A stretch of DNA of 49,808 nucleotides, taken from the NCBI GenBank assembly GCA_021841865.1, contig JAKCDM010000010.1, forward strand, positions 1,672 to 51,479. Direction: 5' to 3'. The stretch's first letter is position 1, and every line of letters begins with the position of its first letter. This document shows positions 1 to 7,894 of the stretch, piece after piece. This DNA is from Pseudomonadota bacterium (GTDB lineage Bacteria; Pseudomonadota; Gammaproteobacteria; Burkholderiales; Burkholderiaceae_C). The position numbers and the translations under genes were made by a program. The notes below the pieces were generated by a model, which searched no databases, had not been told where the DNA came from, and saw nothing but the letters and a program-made list of their open reading frames with translations.

Positions 1-1
1 G

Positions 2-370
2 CACGACTGGCCGGGCAATGTGCGCGAGCTGTGCAACGTGCTGGAATACGCGCGCTCGATGTGCGCGCACGGCGTGGTCATGGTCGAGGACCTTCCGGAG
101 CACATGGGCTGCGCGGCCGCGCCCGACACGCCGGCCGACACGCCGGCCGACAGGCCGTTGCCGGCAGCCCGCGTGCCGGCAACGCGCCCGGCCCCGGCGG
201 CGCCGGACCGCGCCAGCCTGCTGGAGCTGCTGCGACAGCAGGACTGGAACGTCAGCGAGGCCGCGCGAAAGCTCGGCGTGGCGCGCATGACCCTGTACCG
301 CTGGATGCGCCGGCACGCAATCCACAGCCCAAATCGCAGCGACGCCGCGCGAGGAGCGCAATCGATGTGA
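2..370 (+). CDS. Sigma-54-dependent transcriptional activator (Fis-type), C-terminal part
   Basis: Partial gene cut by the window edge; the frame is open from base 2 and ends at the TGA at 368-370. It begins with HDWPGNVREL, the conserved end of the AAA+ domain of bacterial enhancer-binding proteins. A Pro/Ala-rich linker follows, encoded partly by a 12-base tandem duplication at 125-148. The C-terminus is a Fis-type helix-turn-helix (WNVSEAARKLGVARMTLYRW). Such proteins bind upstream activating sites and use ATP to open sigma-54 promoters. The sensory domain lies outside the window, so the signal is unknown. The TGTGACAG array and -24/-12 promoter just downstream make the monooxygenase at 585 its probable target. 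The helix-turn-helix resembles AcoR-like activators. Confidence 0.93.
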   Translation, partial: HDWPGNVRELCNVLEYARSMCAHGVVMVEDLPEHMGCAAAPDTPADTPADRPLPAARVPATRPAPAAPDRASLLELLRQQDWNVSEAARKLGVARMTLYRWMRRHAIHSPNRSDAARGAQSM

Positions 371-379
371 CGCAGTTGG

Positions 380-433
380 TGTGACAGCTTCGATGTGACA
401 GCTGTCACATCGACACGGTGATACATGTGACAG
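380..433. promoter_or_regulatory. Upstream activating sequence: TGTGACAG repeats with a perfect palindrome
   Basis: The octamer TGTGACAG occurs at 380-387, 394-401 and 426-433, and inverted (CTGTCACA) at 402-409. The central pair forms a perfect 22-base palindrome at 391-412 with half-site CGATGTGACAG. A related half-site, TGTGACGC, overlaps the stop of the activator gene. The array lies roughly 80-135 bases upstream of the start predicted from the -24/-12 element, the usual place for enhancer sites of sigma-54 activators. Binding by the adjacent regulator is inferred. Confidence 0.72.
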
Positions 434-487
434 GACCATGGGGCCGGCGTCCCGCCGGCCACGTGGGGGCGAGCGCGGACCCGGCGC

Positions 488-503
488 TGGCATGGCGCTT
501 GCA
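488..503 (+). promoter_or_regulatory. Sigma-54 (-24/-12) promoter of the monooxygenase gene
   Basis: TGGCATG-GCGC-TTGCA matches the RpoN consensus TGGCACG-N4-TTGCA except for one T in place of C. GG at 489-490 and GC at 501-502 are exactly ten bases apart. Transcription would start near 514, which places the true start codon of the downstream gene after that point. Confidence 0.85.
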
Positions 504-584
504 TCGAGGCAGGGCCCGCTGCTCATGCGGGCTGCGCGGCCCGCTCGAGGCGGCGCATCCAACGACACGATGGAGACCCTGCAC

Positions 585-2372
585 ATGAATGCACAAGACA
601 GCGCCAGCGCCTGGCTGGCGGATTTCGATGCGGCGCTGCGGCGCCGGGACATCGATGCCGCGGTCGCGATGTTCGACACCGACTGCTACTGGCGCGACCT
701 GCTGGCGTTCACCTGGAACATCACCACGGCCGAAGGGGGGCCGCGCATACGCGACATGCTGGCAAGCACCCTGGAGCACACGCAGCCGTCGGGCTGGGCC
801 GTCGACGGCAGCCCCACCGAAAGTGCCGGCGTGACCGAGGCCTGGTTCACCTTCGAGACTGCGGCTGCGCGCGGCAAGGGCCTGCTGCGCCTGCGCGACG
901 GCAAGGCCTGGACCCTGCTGACGACCATGGTGGAGCTGAAGGGATACGAGGAGGCCAGGGGCCCGACGCGCCCGCGGGGCGTTGAGCACGGCGCCTACCG
1001 CGGACGCAAGACCTGGAAGGAACAGCGCGAGCATGAGCAGCGCACGCTGGGCTACACCGAACAGCCGCACGTGGTGATCATCGGTGGAGGCCAGGCCGGC
1101 ATCATCCTCGGCGCCAGGCTGCGCAAGCTCGGCGTGCCGACCATCATCGTGGAAAAGAACAAGAGCCCCGGAGACTCCTGGCGCAATCGCTACAAGAGCC
1201 TGTGCCTGCACGACCCGGTCTGGTACGACCACCTGCCGTACCTGCCGTTCCCGCAGGACTGGCCGGTGTTCGCGCCGAAGGACAAGGTGGGCGACTGGCT
1301 CGAGATGTACACCAAGGTCATGGAGCTCAACTACTGGAGTTCCACGCGCTGCAAGAAGGCGCATTTCAACGAGGCACGCCAGGAGTGGGAGGTGATCGTC
1401 GAGCGCGACGGGCGCGAGCTGACCCTGCGCCCGAAGGAGCTGGTGGTCGCGCTGGGGGTGTCGGGCTACGCCAACGTGCCGGAGATCGACGGCGCGGACA
1501 GCTTTGTCGGCGACCAGTTCCACTCGAGCCGCTTTCCCGGCGCCGAGGCCTACCGCGGCAAGAAGGCGGTGGTGCTGGGCTCCAACAATTCCGCGCACGA
1601 CATCTGCGCGGCGCTGTGGGAGGAAGAAGTGGACGTGACCATGATCCAGCGCTCGTCGACCCACATCGCCCCGTCGGACTCGTTGATGGAACTGGCGCTG
1701 GGCGGGCTGTATTCCGAGCAGGCGGTGGCGCAGGGCATCGACTGCCACAAGGCCGACCTGATCTTCGGCAGCGTGCCCTACAAGATCATGCACACCTTCC
1801 ACATCCCGGTCTACGAGGAAATGAAAAGGCGCAACGCCGACTTCTACGCGCGCCTGGAAAAGGCCGGCTTCCTGCTCGACTTCGGCGCCGACGGCTCGGG
1901 GCTGTTCATGAAGTACCTGCGCCGGGGCTCGGGCTACTACATCGACGTCGGGGCGTCGGAGCTGGTGGCCAACGGCAGCGTGCAACTGCGCAGCGGGGTG
2001 CACATCGAGCGCATCAAGCCGCGCTCGGTCGTGCTCAGCGACGGCAGCGAACTCGACGCCGACGTGATCGTGTACGCCACCGGCTACGGCTCGATGAACC
2101 GCTGGCTGGCCGACCTGATCTCGCCCGAAGTCGCGAACCGGCTCGGCAAGGTCTGGGGCCTGGGATCGAACACTCCGAAGGACCCCGGCCCGTGGGAGGG
2201 CGAGCTGCGCAACATGTGGAAACCGACCCAGGTGCCGCACCTGTGGGTCCAGGGCGGAAACCTGCACCAGAACCGTCACTATTCGCAGTTCCTGGGCCTG
2301 CAGCTCAAGGCGCGTTACGAGGGCATCGCGACGCCGGTGTACGGGCTGGCACCGGTGCACCACCTGAGCTGA
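585..2372 (+). CDS. Flavin-containing monooxygenase with N-terminal NTF2-like domain
   Basis: A 595-residue cytosolic FAD/NADPH-dependent monooxygenase. Residues about 5-120 resemble an NTF2/SnoaL-like fold (WLADFDAALRRRDIDAAVAMF). The FMO core follows: the FAD-binding loop GGGQAGIILGARL near residue 165, an FMO-type stretch DQFHSSRF, an NADPH loop VVLGSNNSAHD, and the ATG motif VIVYATGYG near the C-terminus. Such enzymes oxygenate soft nucleophiles or act as Baeyer-Villiger oxygenases; the substrate cannot be read from sequence. ATG 585 was chosen because GGAG lies 9 bases upstream and the predicted transcript starts near 514. ATG 570 is possible. Control by the neighbouring activator through the sigma-54 promoter is strongly suggested. 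Confidence 0.9.
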   Translation: MNAQDSASAWLADFDAALRRRDIDAAVAMFDTDCYWRDLLAFTWNITTAEGGPRIRDMLASTLEHTQPSGWAVDGSPTESAGVTEAWFTFETAAARGKGLLRLRDGKAWTLLTTMVELKGYEEARGPTRPRGVEHGAYRGRKTWKEQREHEQRTLGYTEQPHVVIIGGGQAGIILGARLRKLGVPTIIVEKNKSPGDSWRNRYKSLCLHDPVWYDHLPYLPFPQDWPVFAPKDKVGDWLEMYTKVMELNYWSSTRCKKAHFNEARQEWEVIVERDGRELTLRPKELVVALGVSGYANVPEIDGADSFVGDQFHSSRFPGAEAYRGKKAVVLGSNNSAHDICAALWEEEVDVTMIQRSSTHIAPSDSLMELALGGLYSEQAVAQGIDCHKADLIFGSVPYKIMHTFHIPVYEEMKRRNADFYARLEKAGFLLDFGADGSGLFMKYLRRGSGYYIDVGASELVANGSVQLRSGVHIERIKPRSVVLSDGSELDADVIVYATGYGSMNRWLADLISPEVANRLGKVWGLGSNTPKDPGPWEGELRNMWKPTQVPHLWVQGGNLHQNRHYSQFLGLQLKARYEGIATPVYGLAPVHHLS

Positions 2373-2376
2373 AGCC

Positions 2377-2422
2377 CCGCCTGCCGCGCCAGGCCCGGCA
2401 CGGCAGGCGGTACCGGGCCTGG
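2377..2422. repeat. Two interleaved perfect 10-base inverted repeats (pseudoknot topology)
   Basis: Arms CCGCCTGCCG (2377-2386) and CGGCAGGCGG (2401-2410) are perfect complements. So are CCAGGCCCGG (2389-2398) and CCGGGCCTGG (2413-2422). They interleave in the order A-B-A'-B', so the RNA can form either of two alternative hairpins with 14-base loops, or a pseudoknot. The element lies just after the monooxygenase stop and may act in its 3' end formation. No U-tract follows on the plus strand. Confidence 0.6.
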
Positions 2423-2430
2423 TCCATCCC

Positions 2431-2458
2431 CAAAAAAAGACCCGGCGCGAAGGCCGGG
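2431..2458 (-). terminator. Rho-independent terminator of the phosphoesterase-peroxidase operon
   Basis: Read on the minus strand, CCCGGC (2458-2453) and GCCGGG (2446-2441) form a perfect 6-bp stem with a 6-base loop. It is followed by TCTTTTTTT (the A-run at 2432-2438). It lies about 90 bases after the peroxidase stop codon, a classic intrinsic terminator. Confidence 0.85.
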
Positions 2459-2547
2459 AACAAACAGCGGGGAGTCATGCTGGCCTGCAATCTAGGAGGC
2501 CCATGTTGCTGGCACGTTGCCGCAACGTTTCCAGGGTCAACGGTGCG

Positions 2548-3945
2548 TTACCGCTCGCCGGGCGCGCGCCCGGGCCGCCAGCCGTCGTCCAGGGTACGCA
2601 GGAAGGAGATGATGTCGCGCATGTCCCGCCGGCTCATCGCCGGCGCCTGGCCGCGCCGGCGGTTCAGCGGCGCGTCGACATGGTCGACGTTGGCCCGGTA
2701 CCGGGGCGGCAGGTCGTCGAAAGTCTCGACATGGCCGTCGACCGTCGGGTAGACCTCTTGAGGCCGCGTGTCGCGGAAGTCGTAGAAATCCAGCACCCGC
2801 GCGAGCGAGTGGTAGACCCCGTTGTGGAAAAAGGCGTGCCGGGTGGCGACGTTGCGCAGCGTGGGGGTCAGGAACATGCCGCAGTAGCGCGACTGCGTGG
2901 CGAGGTCCTTGCGGAACGGCCCGCACAGCCCGAGGTCGAAATACGCCGGGTCGTGGTTCGCCGGGATCGCCGGGTTGCGCGGCACCCCGAGCGCCTCGTA
3001 CTGGGTGTCGCTGAACAGCGGCGGCAGGCCGTCGGGGGTCGGGCGGTCGACATGGCAGGCCGCGCAGTTGCCCTTGCGCGGGTCGTTGAACGCGATGTAG
3101 CCGCGCATCTGCGACGGCGTGAAGCGCGCCCTGCCCTGAAGCCAGGCGTCGAACTTGCTGGTGAAGGGGTGGAAGCTCGGGTCCTCGATCTGGAAGCGCG
3201 CCAGCGCGAACAACGCTTCGCCGACCAGCAGCCGCGGGTCCTGCAGCACGCTGGGCCCGAACAGCGAGACGAACTGCGGCGCATAGGCAGCGTGCCGCAG
3301 CTTGCGCGCCACGTCGCGCGGGCTTCCCCCGTCCATTTCGAGGGGATTGAACAGCGGGCCGTCGGCCTGCTGCTGCAGGGTGTTGGCGCGCCCGTCCCAG
3401 AACAGGCCGCCCTGCGGCACCAGGTTGGCCGAGCTGGCCTGGGTGTCCTGCGCGGTCTTGCGCACGCGCTGGGCACCGCGGCTGCGCGCGATCAGCTGGC
3501 GCAGCGTGACGGTCTCGTTTTCCTCGTTGTCGGGCCCGATGCTGAAATTGGGCTGGCGATACAGGTACTCAAGCGACGGAACGGCCCTCGCCCCAGGAAG
3601 GTCGAGGTGGGCCCCGCCAAGCTGCACCGAGCGTGCATTGCCCGGCGCGTAGGCGTGGCCCGGGTCGTGGCAGGAGGCGCAGGACATGCGCCCCGAGCCC
3701 GACAGCCGGGGGTCGAAGAACAACTCGCGGCCAAGCTGCGCGACCGCGCTCAGCGGCTTGCGAGGCGGCAGCACCAGGCGCACCGGGTGCGGGTTGGCGC
3801 CATCGGGCAGCACCAGCGTGCCGACGCCGGGCGGGTGTTGCCCGGCGCATGCGGGTGCGGATGCGGGCGCCGAGCGGCCTGCGGCCCACCCGACGCCCAC
3901 CGCCATCGCCAGCAACGCGGCGATGGCGAAGGCGCGACGCTGCAT
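2548..3945 (-). CDS. Di-haem cytochrome c peroxidase / MauG-family protein
   Basis: A 465-residue exported di-haem protein. An N-terminal signal sequence (residues 1-22, ending near GWAAG) is followed by two c-type haem motifs: CASCH at 89-93 and CAACH at 294-298. LGRELFFDPRLSGSGRMSCASCHDP is the family signature around the first haem, trimmed here to its key residues (FFDPRLS, SCASCH). Family members reduce H2O2 with cytochrome electrons or oxidise other substrates in the periplasm. At 465 residues it is longer than classical CcpA (about 320-350). Its ATG shares one base with the phosphoesterase stop (TGATG), so the two are probably translationally coupled. A terminator follows at 2431-2458. 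Confidence 0.9.
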   Translation of the reverse strand: MQRRAFAIAALLAMAVGVGWAAGRSAPASAPACAGQHPPGVGTLVLPDGANPHPVRLVLPPRKPLSAVAQLGRELFFDPRLSGSGRMSCASCHDPGHAYAPGNARSVQLGGAHLDLPGARAVPSLEYLYRQPNFSIGPDNEENETVTLRQLIARSRGAQRVRKTAQDTQASSANLVPQGGLFWDGRANTLQQQADGPLFNPLEMDGGSPRDVARKLRHAAYAPQFVSLFGPSVLQDPRLLVGEALFALARFQIEDPSFHPFTSKFDAWLQGRARFTPSQMRGYIAFNDPRKGNCAACHVDRPTPDGLPPLFSDTQYEALGVPRNPAIPANHDPAYFDLGLCGPFRKDLATQSRYCGMFLTPTLRNVATRHAFFHNGVYHSLARVLDFYDFRDTRPQEVYPTVDGHVETFDDLPPRYRANVDHVDAPLNRRRGQAPAMSRRDMRDIISFLRTLDDGWRPGRAPGER

Positions 3946-5690
3946 CAGCTCGACATCGGCGAGGCGCTGCCCGCGGGCGCGTGGCGCAGCACGGTGCCGG
4001 TGCTCGGGTCGAGGAACAGGCGCGGGTTCAGGCGGGCGTGGCGTGCGGAGTCGCGCTCGTCGTCGCCACGCTCATGCCCGCCGAAGCGGAACATGTCCAT
4101 GATGCTGCCGGTGGTGGCGTCGAAGGAGCCGCCGCCCAGGCGCTCGCCGTGCAGCCAGTTGTCCTCGATGAAGCGGGCCACCGAGGCCAGCGAGATGCGC
4201 TGGTGGCTGACGTAGTCGGCCTTGGCCCACGGCGAGATCACCATGAACGGAATGCGCGTGCCGGGGCCGCAGCGTCCGTTCACGGGTTGCCCGTTCAGGC
4301 CCGGCATCGGCGTGCCGCTTCCGCAGACCCCGTGGCCGTCGAGCTGGTCGGCCTGCGCATCGAACGACGGGTTGGTCGGCGTGGCGAAGGCGTGGTCGTA
4401 CCAGCCGTCGGAGTCGTCGAAGGTGACGATGACCGCGGTGTCCTTCCACTGCGGCTGCTGCTCGAGGAAGTTGACCACCTTGGTGATGAAGGCCTGCTCG
4501 TCCAGCGGATCGGAGTAGCCGGCATGGCCGTCCTGGTAGGCCGGCGCCTTGAGGAAGCTGACTGCCGGGAAATTGCCCGCCTTCACCGCGGCGAAGAAGT
4601 CGTTGAGCCCGTATTCGTGGTTCGCGGGATCACGCTGGTCGGTGCCCGGCTCGAAGCTGTGGCCGATGGCCTGCACCGACGACGGCCGCGCGTGCGTCGG
4701 GTTGGCGGTCGACGCGTAGTACTGGAACCAGTTGTGGTGCGGGATGTAGTCGACCATGTTGCCGGTCACGCTCGACACCGTGCTGCGCTTGCAGCCGGTG
4801 GTGCCGTTGGCATTGGTGGTCAGCAGGTTGAAGCCGCCCATGAAGCCACCCCACGACACATGGTGCGCATCGAGCAGGTCGCCGATGTTGCGCCCGAGCA
4901 TCATGATCTGGTCGTTCGGGTTGGAGCATACGTCGTAGGCCGGGTCGACGTCGCTGATCAGCGCGTAGCCGCCGGCGCCGTCGCGGATGTAGTAGGAGCC
5001 CGCGCTCATCGTGAAGGGCTGCTTGGTGGTGTGCACCAGCTGCACGCCGTCGGTCTGGCCCGACACCACCTCGAGCGCGCCGGGGGTCGACGGGCCATAG
5101 GTGTCGGTGTAGGCGGCATCGCTCATCGCGAAATGCTGGGCGTAGTTCCACATCGCCGTCACGGTGTTGCCGTCGTAGTAGCCCATCACCTGGCCGGTGG
5201 TGCCGAAGGCGCCGACGGCACCCGAGGTGCCGTGCCCCGTGAAGGCCGGGAAGGCATCGGCCTTGCCACCGTCGTAGGCCTGCTGCTCGGGCGTGTAGGC
5301 GTGGTTCTGGTCGGCCGTCGCCGCCTGGCTGCGGTCAAGGCGGAAGGGGTTGGCGCGACCGTTGCCGTTGAGCGGATTGGTCCAGTTGGGGTTGTCGGTG
5401 AGCAGCTCGCCGCGCAGGCCGTTGACCCGCGGCGTGCCCGGCGCGGCATGGAAGGCCGGCTCGCCCTGCGGGTTGGCGGCGTGCGGGTACGTGGCGAAGT
5501 AGTGGTCGAAGGACACGTTCTCGTCGAAAAGCACGACCACGTGCTTGATCGGCGTGGCGGTCTGCAGCTCGCGCGCGGCGGCGCGGTCACCGTGGTCCTG
5601 CGCCGTGAACGGCGACGCGGTCGCCGCGCAGGCGCCGATGGCGACGGCCGCGGCGAGCACGGAACTGGCGAGCAAGGTCTTGCGCAACAT
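3945..5690 (-). CDS. Secreted phosphoesterase (acid phosphatase / phospholipase C-type family)
   Basis: A 581-residue exported metal-dependent phosphoesterase of the PF04185 type. After a signal segment (LLASSVLAAAVA) comes IGAC, which fits a lipobox, so it may be a lipoprotein. HVVVLFDENVSFDHYF matches the family's ENxSFDHYF catalytic signature. VTFDDSDGWYDH and TRIPFMVISPWA are the later conserved metal-site and core motifs. Relatives include AcpA acid phosphatases and non-haemolytic phospholipases C; substrate choice cannot be read here. ATG 5690 is preferred over an upstream ATG at 5801 because it has GGGAG in front and starts the signal peptide. It is the first gene of a two-gene unit with the di-haem peroxidase. 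Confidence 0.9.
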   Translation of the reverse strand: MLRKTLLASSVLAAAVAIGACAATASPFTAQDHGDRAAARELQTATPIKHVVVLFDENVSFDHYFATYPHAANPQGEPAFHAAPGTPRVNGLRGELLTDNPNWTNPLNGNGRANPFRLDRSQAATADQNHAYTPEQQAYDGGKADAFPAFTGHGTSGAVGAFGTTGQVMGYYDGNTVTAMWNYAQHFAMSDAAYTDTYGPSTPGALEVVSGQTDGVQLVHTTKQPFTMSAGSYYIRDGAGGYALISDVDPAYDVCSNPNDQIMMLGRNIGDLLDAHHVSWGGFMGGFNLLTTNANGTTGCKRSTVSSVTGNMVDYIPHHNWFQYYASTANPTHARPSSVQAIGHSFEPGTDQRDPANHEYGLNDFFAAVKAGNFPAVSFLKAPAYQDGHAGYSDPLDEQAFITKVVNFLEQQPQWKDTAVIVTFDDSDGWYDHAFATPTNPSFDAQADQLDGHGVCGSGTPMPGLNGQPVNGRCGPGTRIPFMVISPWAKADYVSHQRISLASVARFIEDNWLHGERLGGGSFDATTGSIMDMFRFGGHERGDDERDSARHARLNPRLFLDPSTGTVLRHAPAGSASPMSS

Positions 5691-5911
5691 GGTTGGGACT
5701 CCCTTGTACGGAATTTGTCGAATGCCGTCCGGCGGCGGTTGGCATGCCTGCGCTGCCGGAACCGGGCAGCGCCGATTCTTCGCAGGCGTCGTGCCATCCA
5801 TATGACAAGTTGCGGATGGTTACCGATTCGCGCACACCGTCGCGTTCGACCGCCGCGCCAGGATTGCGCTAGATTGTCCGATTCATGCCCAACCTTGGCG
5901 TTTCACGAACC

Positions 5912-6889
5912 ATGAATGCTTCCACACGCCCCGTTGTCGTCGTCGGCGCAGGCTCGGTCGGCAGTTTTTTCGGCGCCATGCTGGCGCGCGCCGGGCATCC
6001 CGTGGTGCTGGTGGGACGCCCCGCGCACGTCGAGGCCATCCGGCGCGACGGCTTGAAGCTGCACATGCAGGGCGAGCTGCACAGCGTCGCGATCGCCGCG
6101 ACCACCGAGCTCGAAGCCGTGCGCGACGCCGAGTGGGTGCTGTTTTGCGTCAAGTCGCGGGACACGCAGCAGCTGGCCCGTCGCATGGCGCCGCTGCTGG
6201 CGCCCGACGCGCTGGTGCTGAGCCTGCAGAACGGGGTGGAGAACCCGGCGGTGCTCGCGCGCCACCTGCGCCAGCCGGTGATCGCGGCGGCGGTGTACGT
6301 GGCCACCGCGCTGCCCGAACCCGGCGTGGTGCGGCATTTCGGGCGCGGCGAACTGGTCATCGGCCCGGCCGACGCCGCCTCGGCGCGCTCGCCCGGGCTG
6401 GCGCAACGCCTGCAGGACCTGGTGGAGCGATTCGCCAGCGCGCAGGTGCCGGTGACAGTGTCCGAACGCGTGCTGGACGAACTGTGGGGCAAGCTGCTGG
6501 TCAACTGCGCCTACAACGCCATTTCCGCCGTCACCCGGCAGCCCTACGGCCGCATGGTGGGGCTGGCGCCGATCCGCGCGTTGCAGGACGCCGTGGTGCG
6601 CGAGGTGCTGGAGGTCGCGCATGCCTGCGGGCACCACCTCGACGAGACCCGGGCGCGCGCGTCGGTGGAGCAGATCGGGCGCAGCATGCCCGGACAGTTG
6701 TCGTCGACGGCGCAGGACCTGGCTGCCGGCAAGCCCACGGAAATCGACGACCTCAACGGCCTGGTCGTGCGTCGTGGCGCCGAACTGGGTATCGCCACTC
6801 CGGCCAACCAGGCGCTGTACGCGCTGGTCAGGCTCGCTCAGGGCGACCAGGACGGCGCCGACGGAGTCAGCGCCCAGCCAGCGCGATGA
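5912..6889 (+). CDS. panE: 2-dehydropantoate 2-reductase (ketopantoate reductase family)
   Basis: About 325 residues. The Rossmann loop VVVVGAGSVGSFFGA binds NADPH. QNGVEN follows, then the helical domain with ELWGKLLVNCAYNAISA (catalytic Lys) and the C-terminal signature SSTAQDLAAGKPTEIDDLNG (Ser/Asp/Glu site). This enzyme reduces ketopantoate to pantoate for coenzyme A synthesis. A second paralogue lies at 7895, so which one serves pantothenate synthesis is uncertain; this copy keeps the canonical C-terminal signature better. The frame also has an ATG at 5885, but the extra nine residues look non-conserved and neither start has a strong ribosome site. Its 3' end overlaps the convergent AEC transporter by 23 bases. 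Confidence 0.85.
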   Translation: MNASTRPVVVVGAGSVGSFFGAMLARAGHPVVLVGRPAHVEAIRRDGLKLHMQGELHSVAIAATTELEAVRDAEWVLFCVKSRDTQQLARRMAPLLAPDALVLSLQNGVENPAVLARHLRQPVIAAAVYVATALPEPGVVRHFGRGELVIGPADAASARSPGLAQRLQDLVERFASAQVPVTVSERVLDELWGKLLVNCAYNAISAVTRQPYGRMVGLAPIRALQDAVVREVLEVAHACGHHLDETRARASVEQIGRSMPGQLSSTAQDLAAGKPTEIDDLNGLVVRRGAELGIATPANQALYALVRLAQGDQDGADGVSAQPAR

Positions 6890-7763
6890 AGGCAGGAAGC
6901 GACAAGGCGCCGAGCAGGGTCGACATGGACACCAGGCTGGCCACGTAGGCGCCGTCGCCGCCCATGCGCATGGCCAGCACGTAGGCGCTCGACGCCGTCG
7001 GCACCGCGGTGAACACGAGCAGCGCCAGCAGGTGGGTGCGGTCCAGGTGCAGGGCCGAAGCGAGCGCCCACGCCGTCAGCGGCAACAAGGCGTGGCGTAT
7101 GGCCAGCAGCCAGGCCGACAGGGCCCAGTCCTCGTGCAATCCCTGCAGGCGCAGCCCGGCGCCGACGGTCATCAGTCCGAGCGCGATCGACGCGCCGCCC
7201 AGGCGGTCGAAGATCGGCAGCGTGATCTGCGGCAGTTGCCAGCCCAGCGCGTGCACAGCGAGCCCGGCCGCGGTGGCCACCAGCAGCGGGTTGCGCATGA
7301 GTTCGCGCCACAGCCCCTGACCGCCCTGGCGCGCCAGCGCCCACACCGCGCCGGCGTTGCTCAACGGCACGCCGAAGGCGATGAGCACGCCCACCAGCGA
7401 CACCACCTGGGTGCCGCCGACGCTGGCGGCCACGGCCAGGATGATGTAGGAGTTGAAGCGGAATGCGCATTGCATGCCGCTGGCCGTGCGCCGCGCATCG
7501 GCGCGCAGCCAGCGCGATGCCCAGGCCAGCACCATGCCCGCGGCCAGCGCGCCCACGCCGGCCAGCACCAGCGCCGATGCCGACGCCAGCGTGTAGGTGG
7601 CGCGCACGCTGGTCGAGAACAGCAGCGCAGGAAACAGCACGTGGTAGACCAGGCGCTCGACACCGCTCCACACGTCGCGTTGCAGCGGCGTCAGATGCAT
7701 CAAGGCGTATCCCAGCGCGATCAGCGCGAAATCCGGGAACAGGAGCAAGGCGTTGTGCAGCAT
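6867..7763 (-). CDS. AEC-family transporter (auxin efflux carrier type)
   Basis: A 298-residue inner-membrane protein made of about ten hydrophobic helices. It opens with LLFPDFALIALGYALM and ends with VSMSTLLGALSLPAFIALA, typical of the AEC/MdcF-like family. The motif LSNAGAVWALARQG and the late segment FTAVPTASSAYVLA are characteristic. Bacterial members move small organic acids such as malonate or malate; the substrate is unknown. It lies between two ketopantoate-reductase-like genes, and about 130 bases separate its start from the divergent gene at 7895, leaving room for two promoters. Confidence 0.85.
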   Translation of the reverse strand: MLHNALLLFPDFALIALGYALMHLTPLQRDVWSGVERLVYHVLFPALLFSTSVRATYTLASASALVLAGVGALAAGMVLAWASRWLRADARRTASGMQCAFRFNSYIILAVAASVGGTQVVSLVGVLIAFGVPLSNAGAVWALARQGGQGLWRELMRNPLLVATAAGLAVHALGWQLPQITLPIFDRLGGASIALGLMTVGAGLRLQGLHEDWALSAWLLAIRHALLPLTAWALASALHLDRTHLLALLVFTAVPTASSAYVLAMRMGGDGAYVASLVSMSTLLGALSLPAFIALAGR

Positions 7764-7894
7764 CGCGAGCGGCGCGTCGTGGACGGAAACGCTTCAGTCT
7801 AATGTCGCACCCAGACCCTTGCCCTACGATGCCGCGCAGGCGCGGCCGCGACCGCGGTGCGCGCCCGAAACGCAGGCAAGCGGAGAAACTACCC

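Noticed and set aside
391-412. Palindrome considered as a terminator of the activator gene
   Set aside because: There is no T-run, and the same octamer recurs outside the palindrome, which fits a regulator site better.
405-2363. Minus-strand open frame of 652 codons
   Set aside because: It is antisense to the flavin monooxygenase and shows no known motif.
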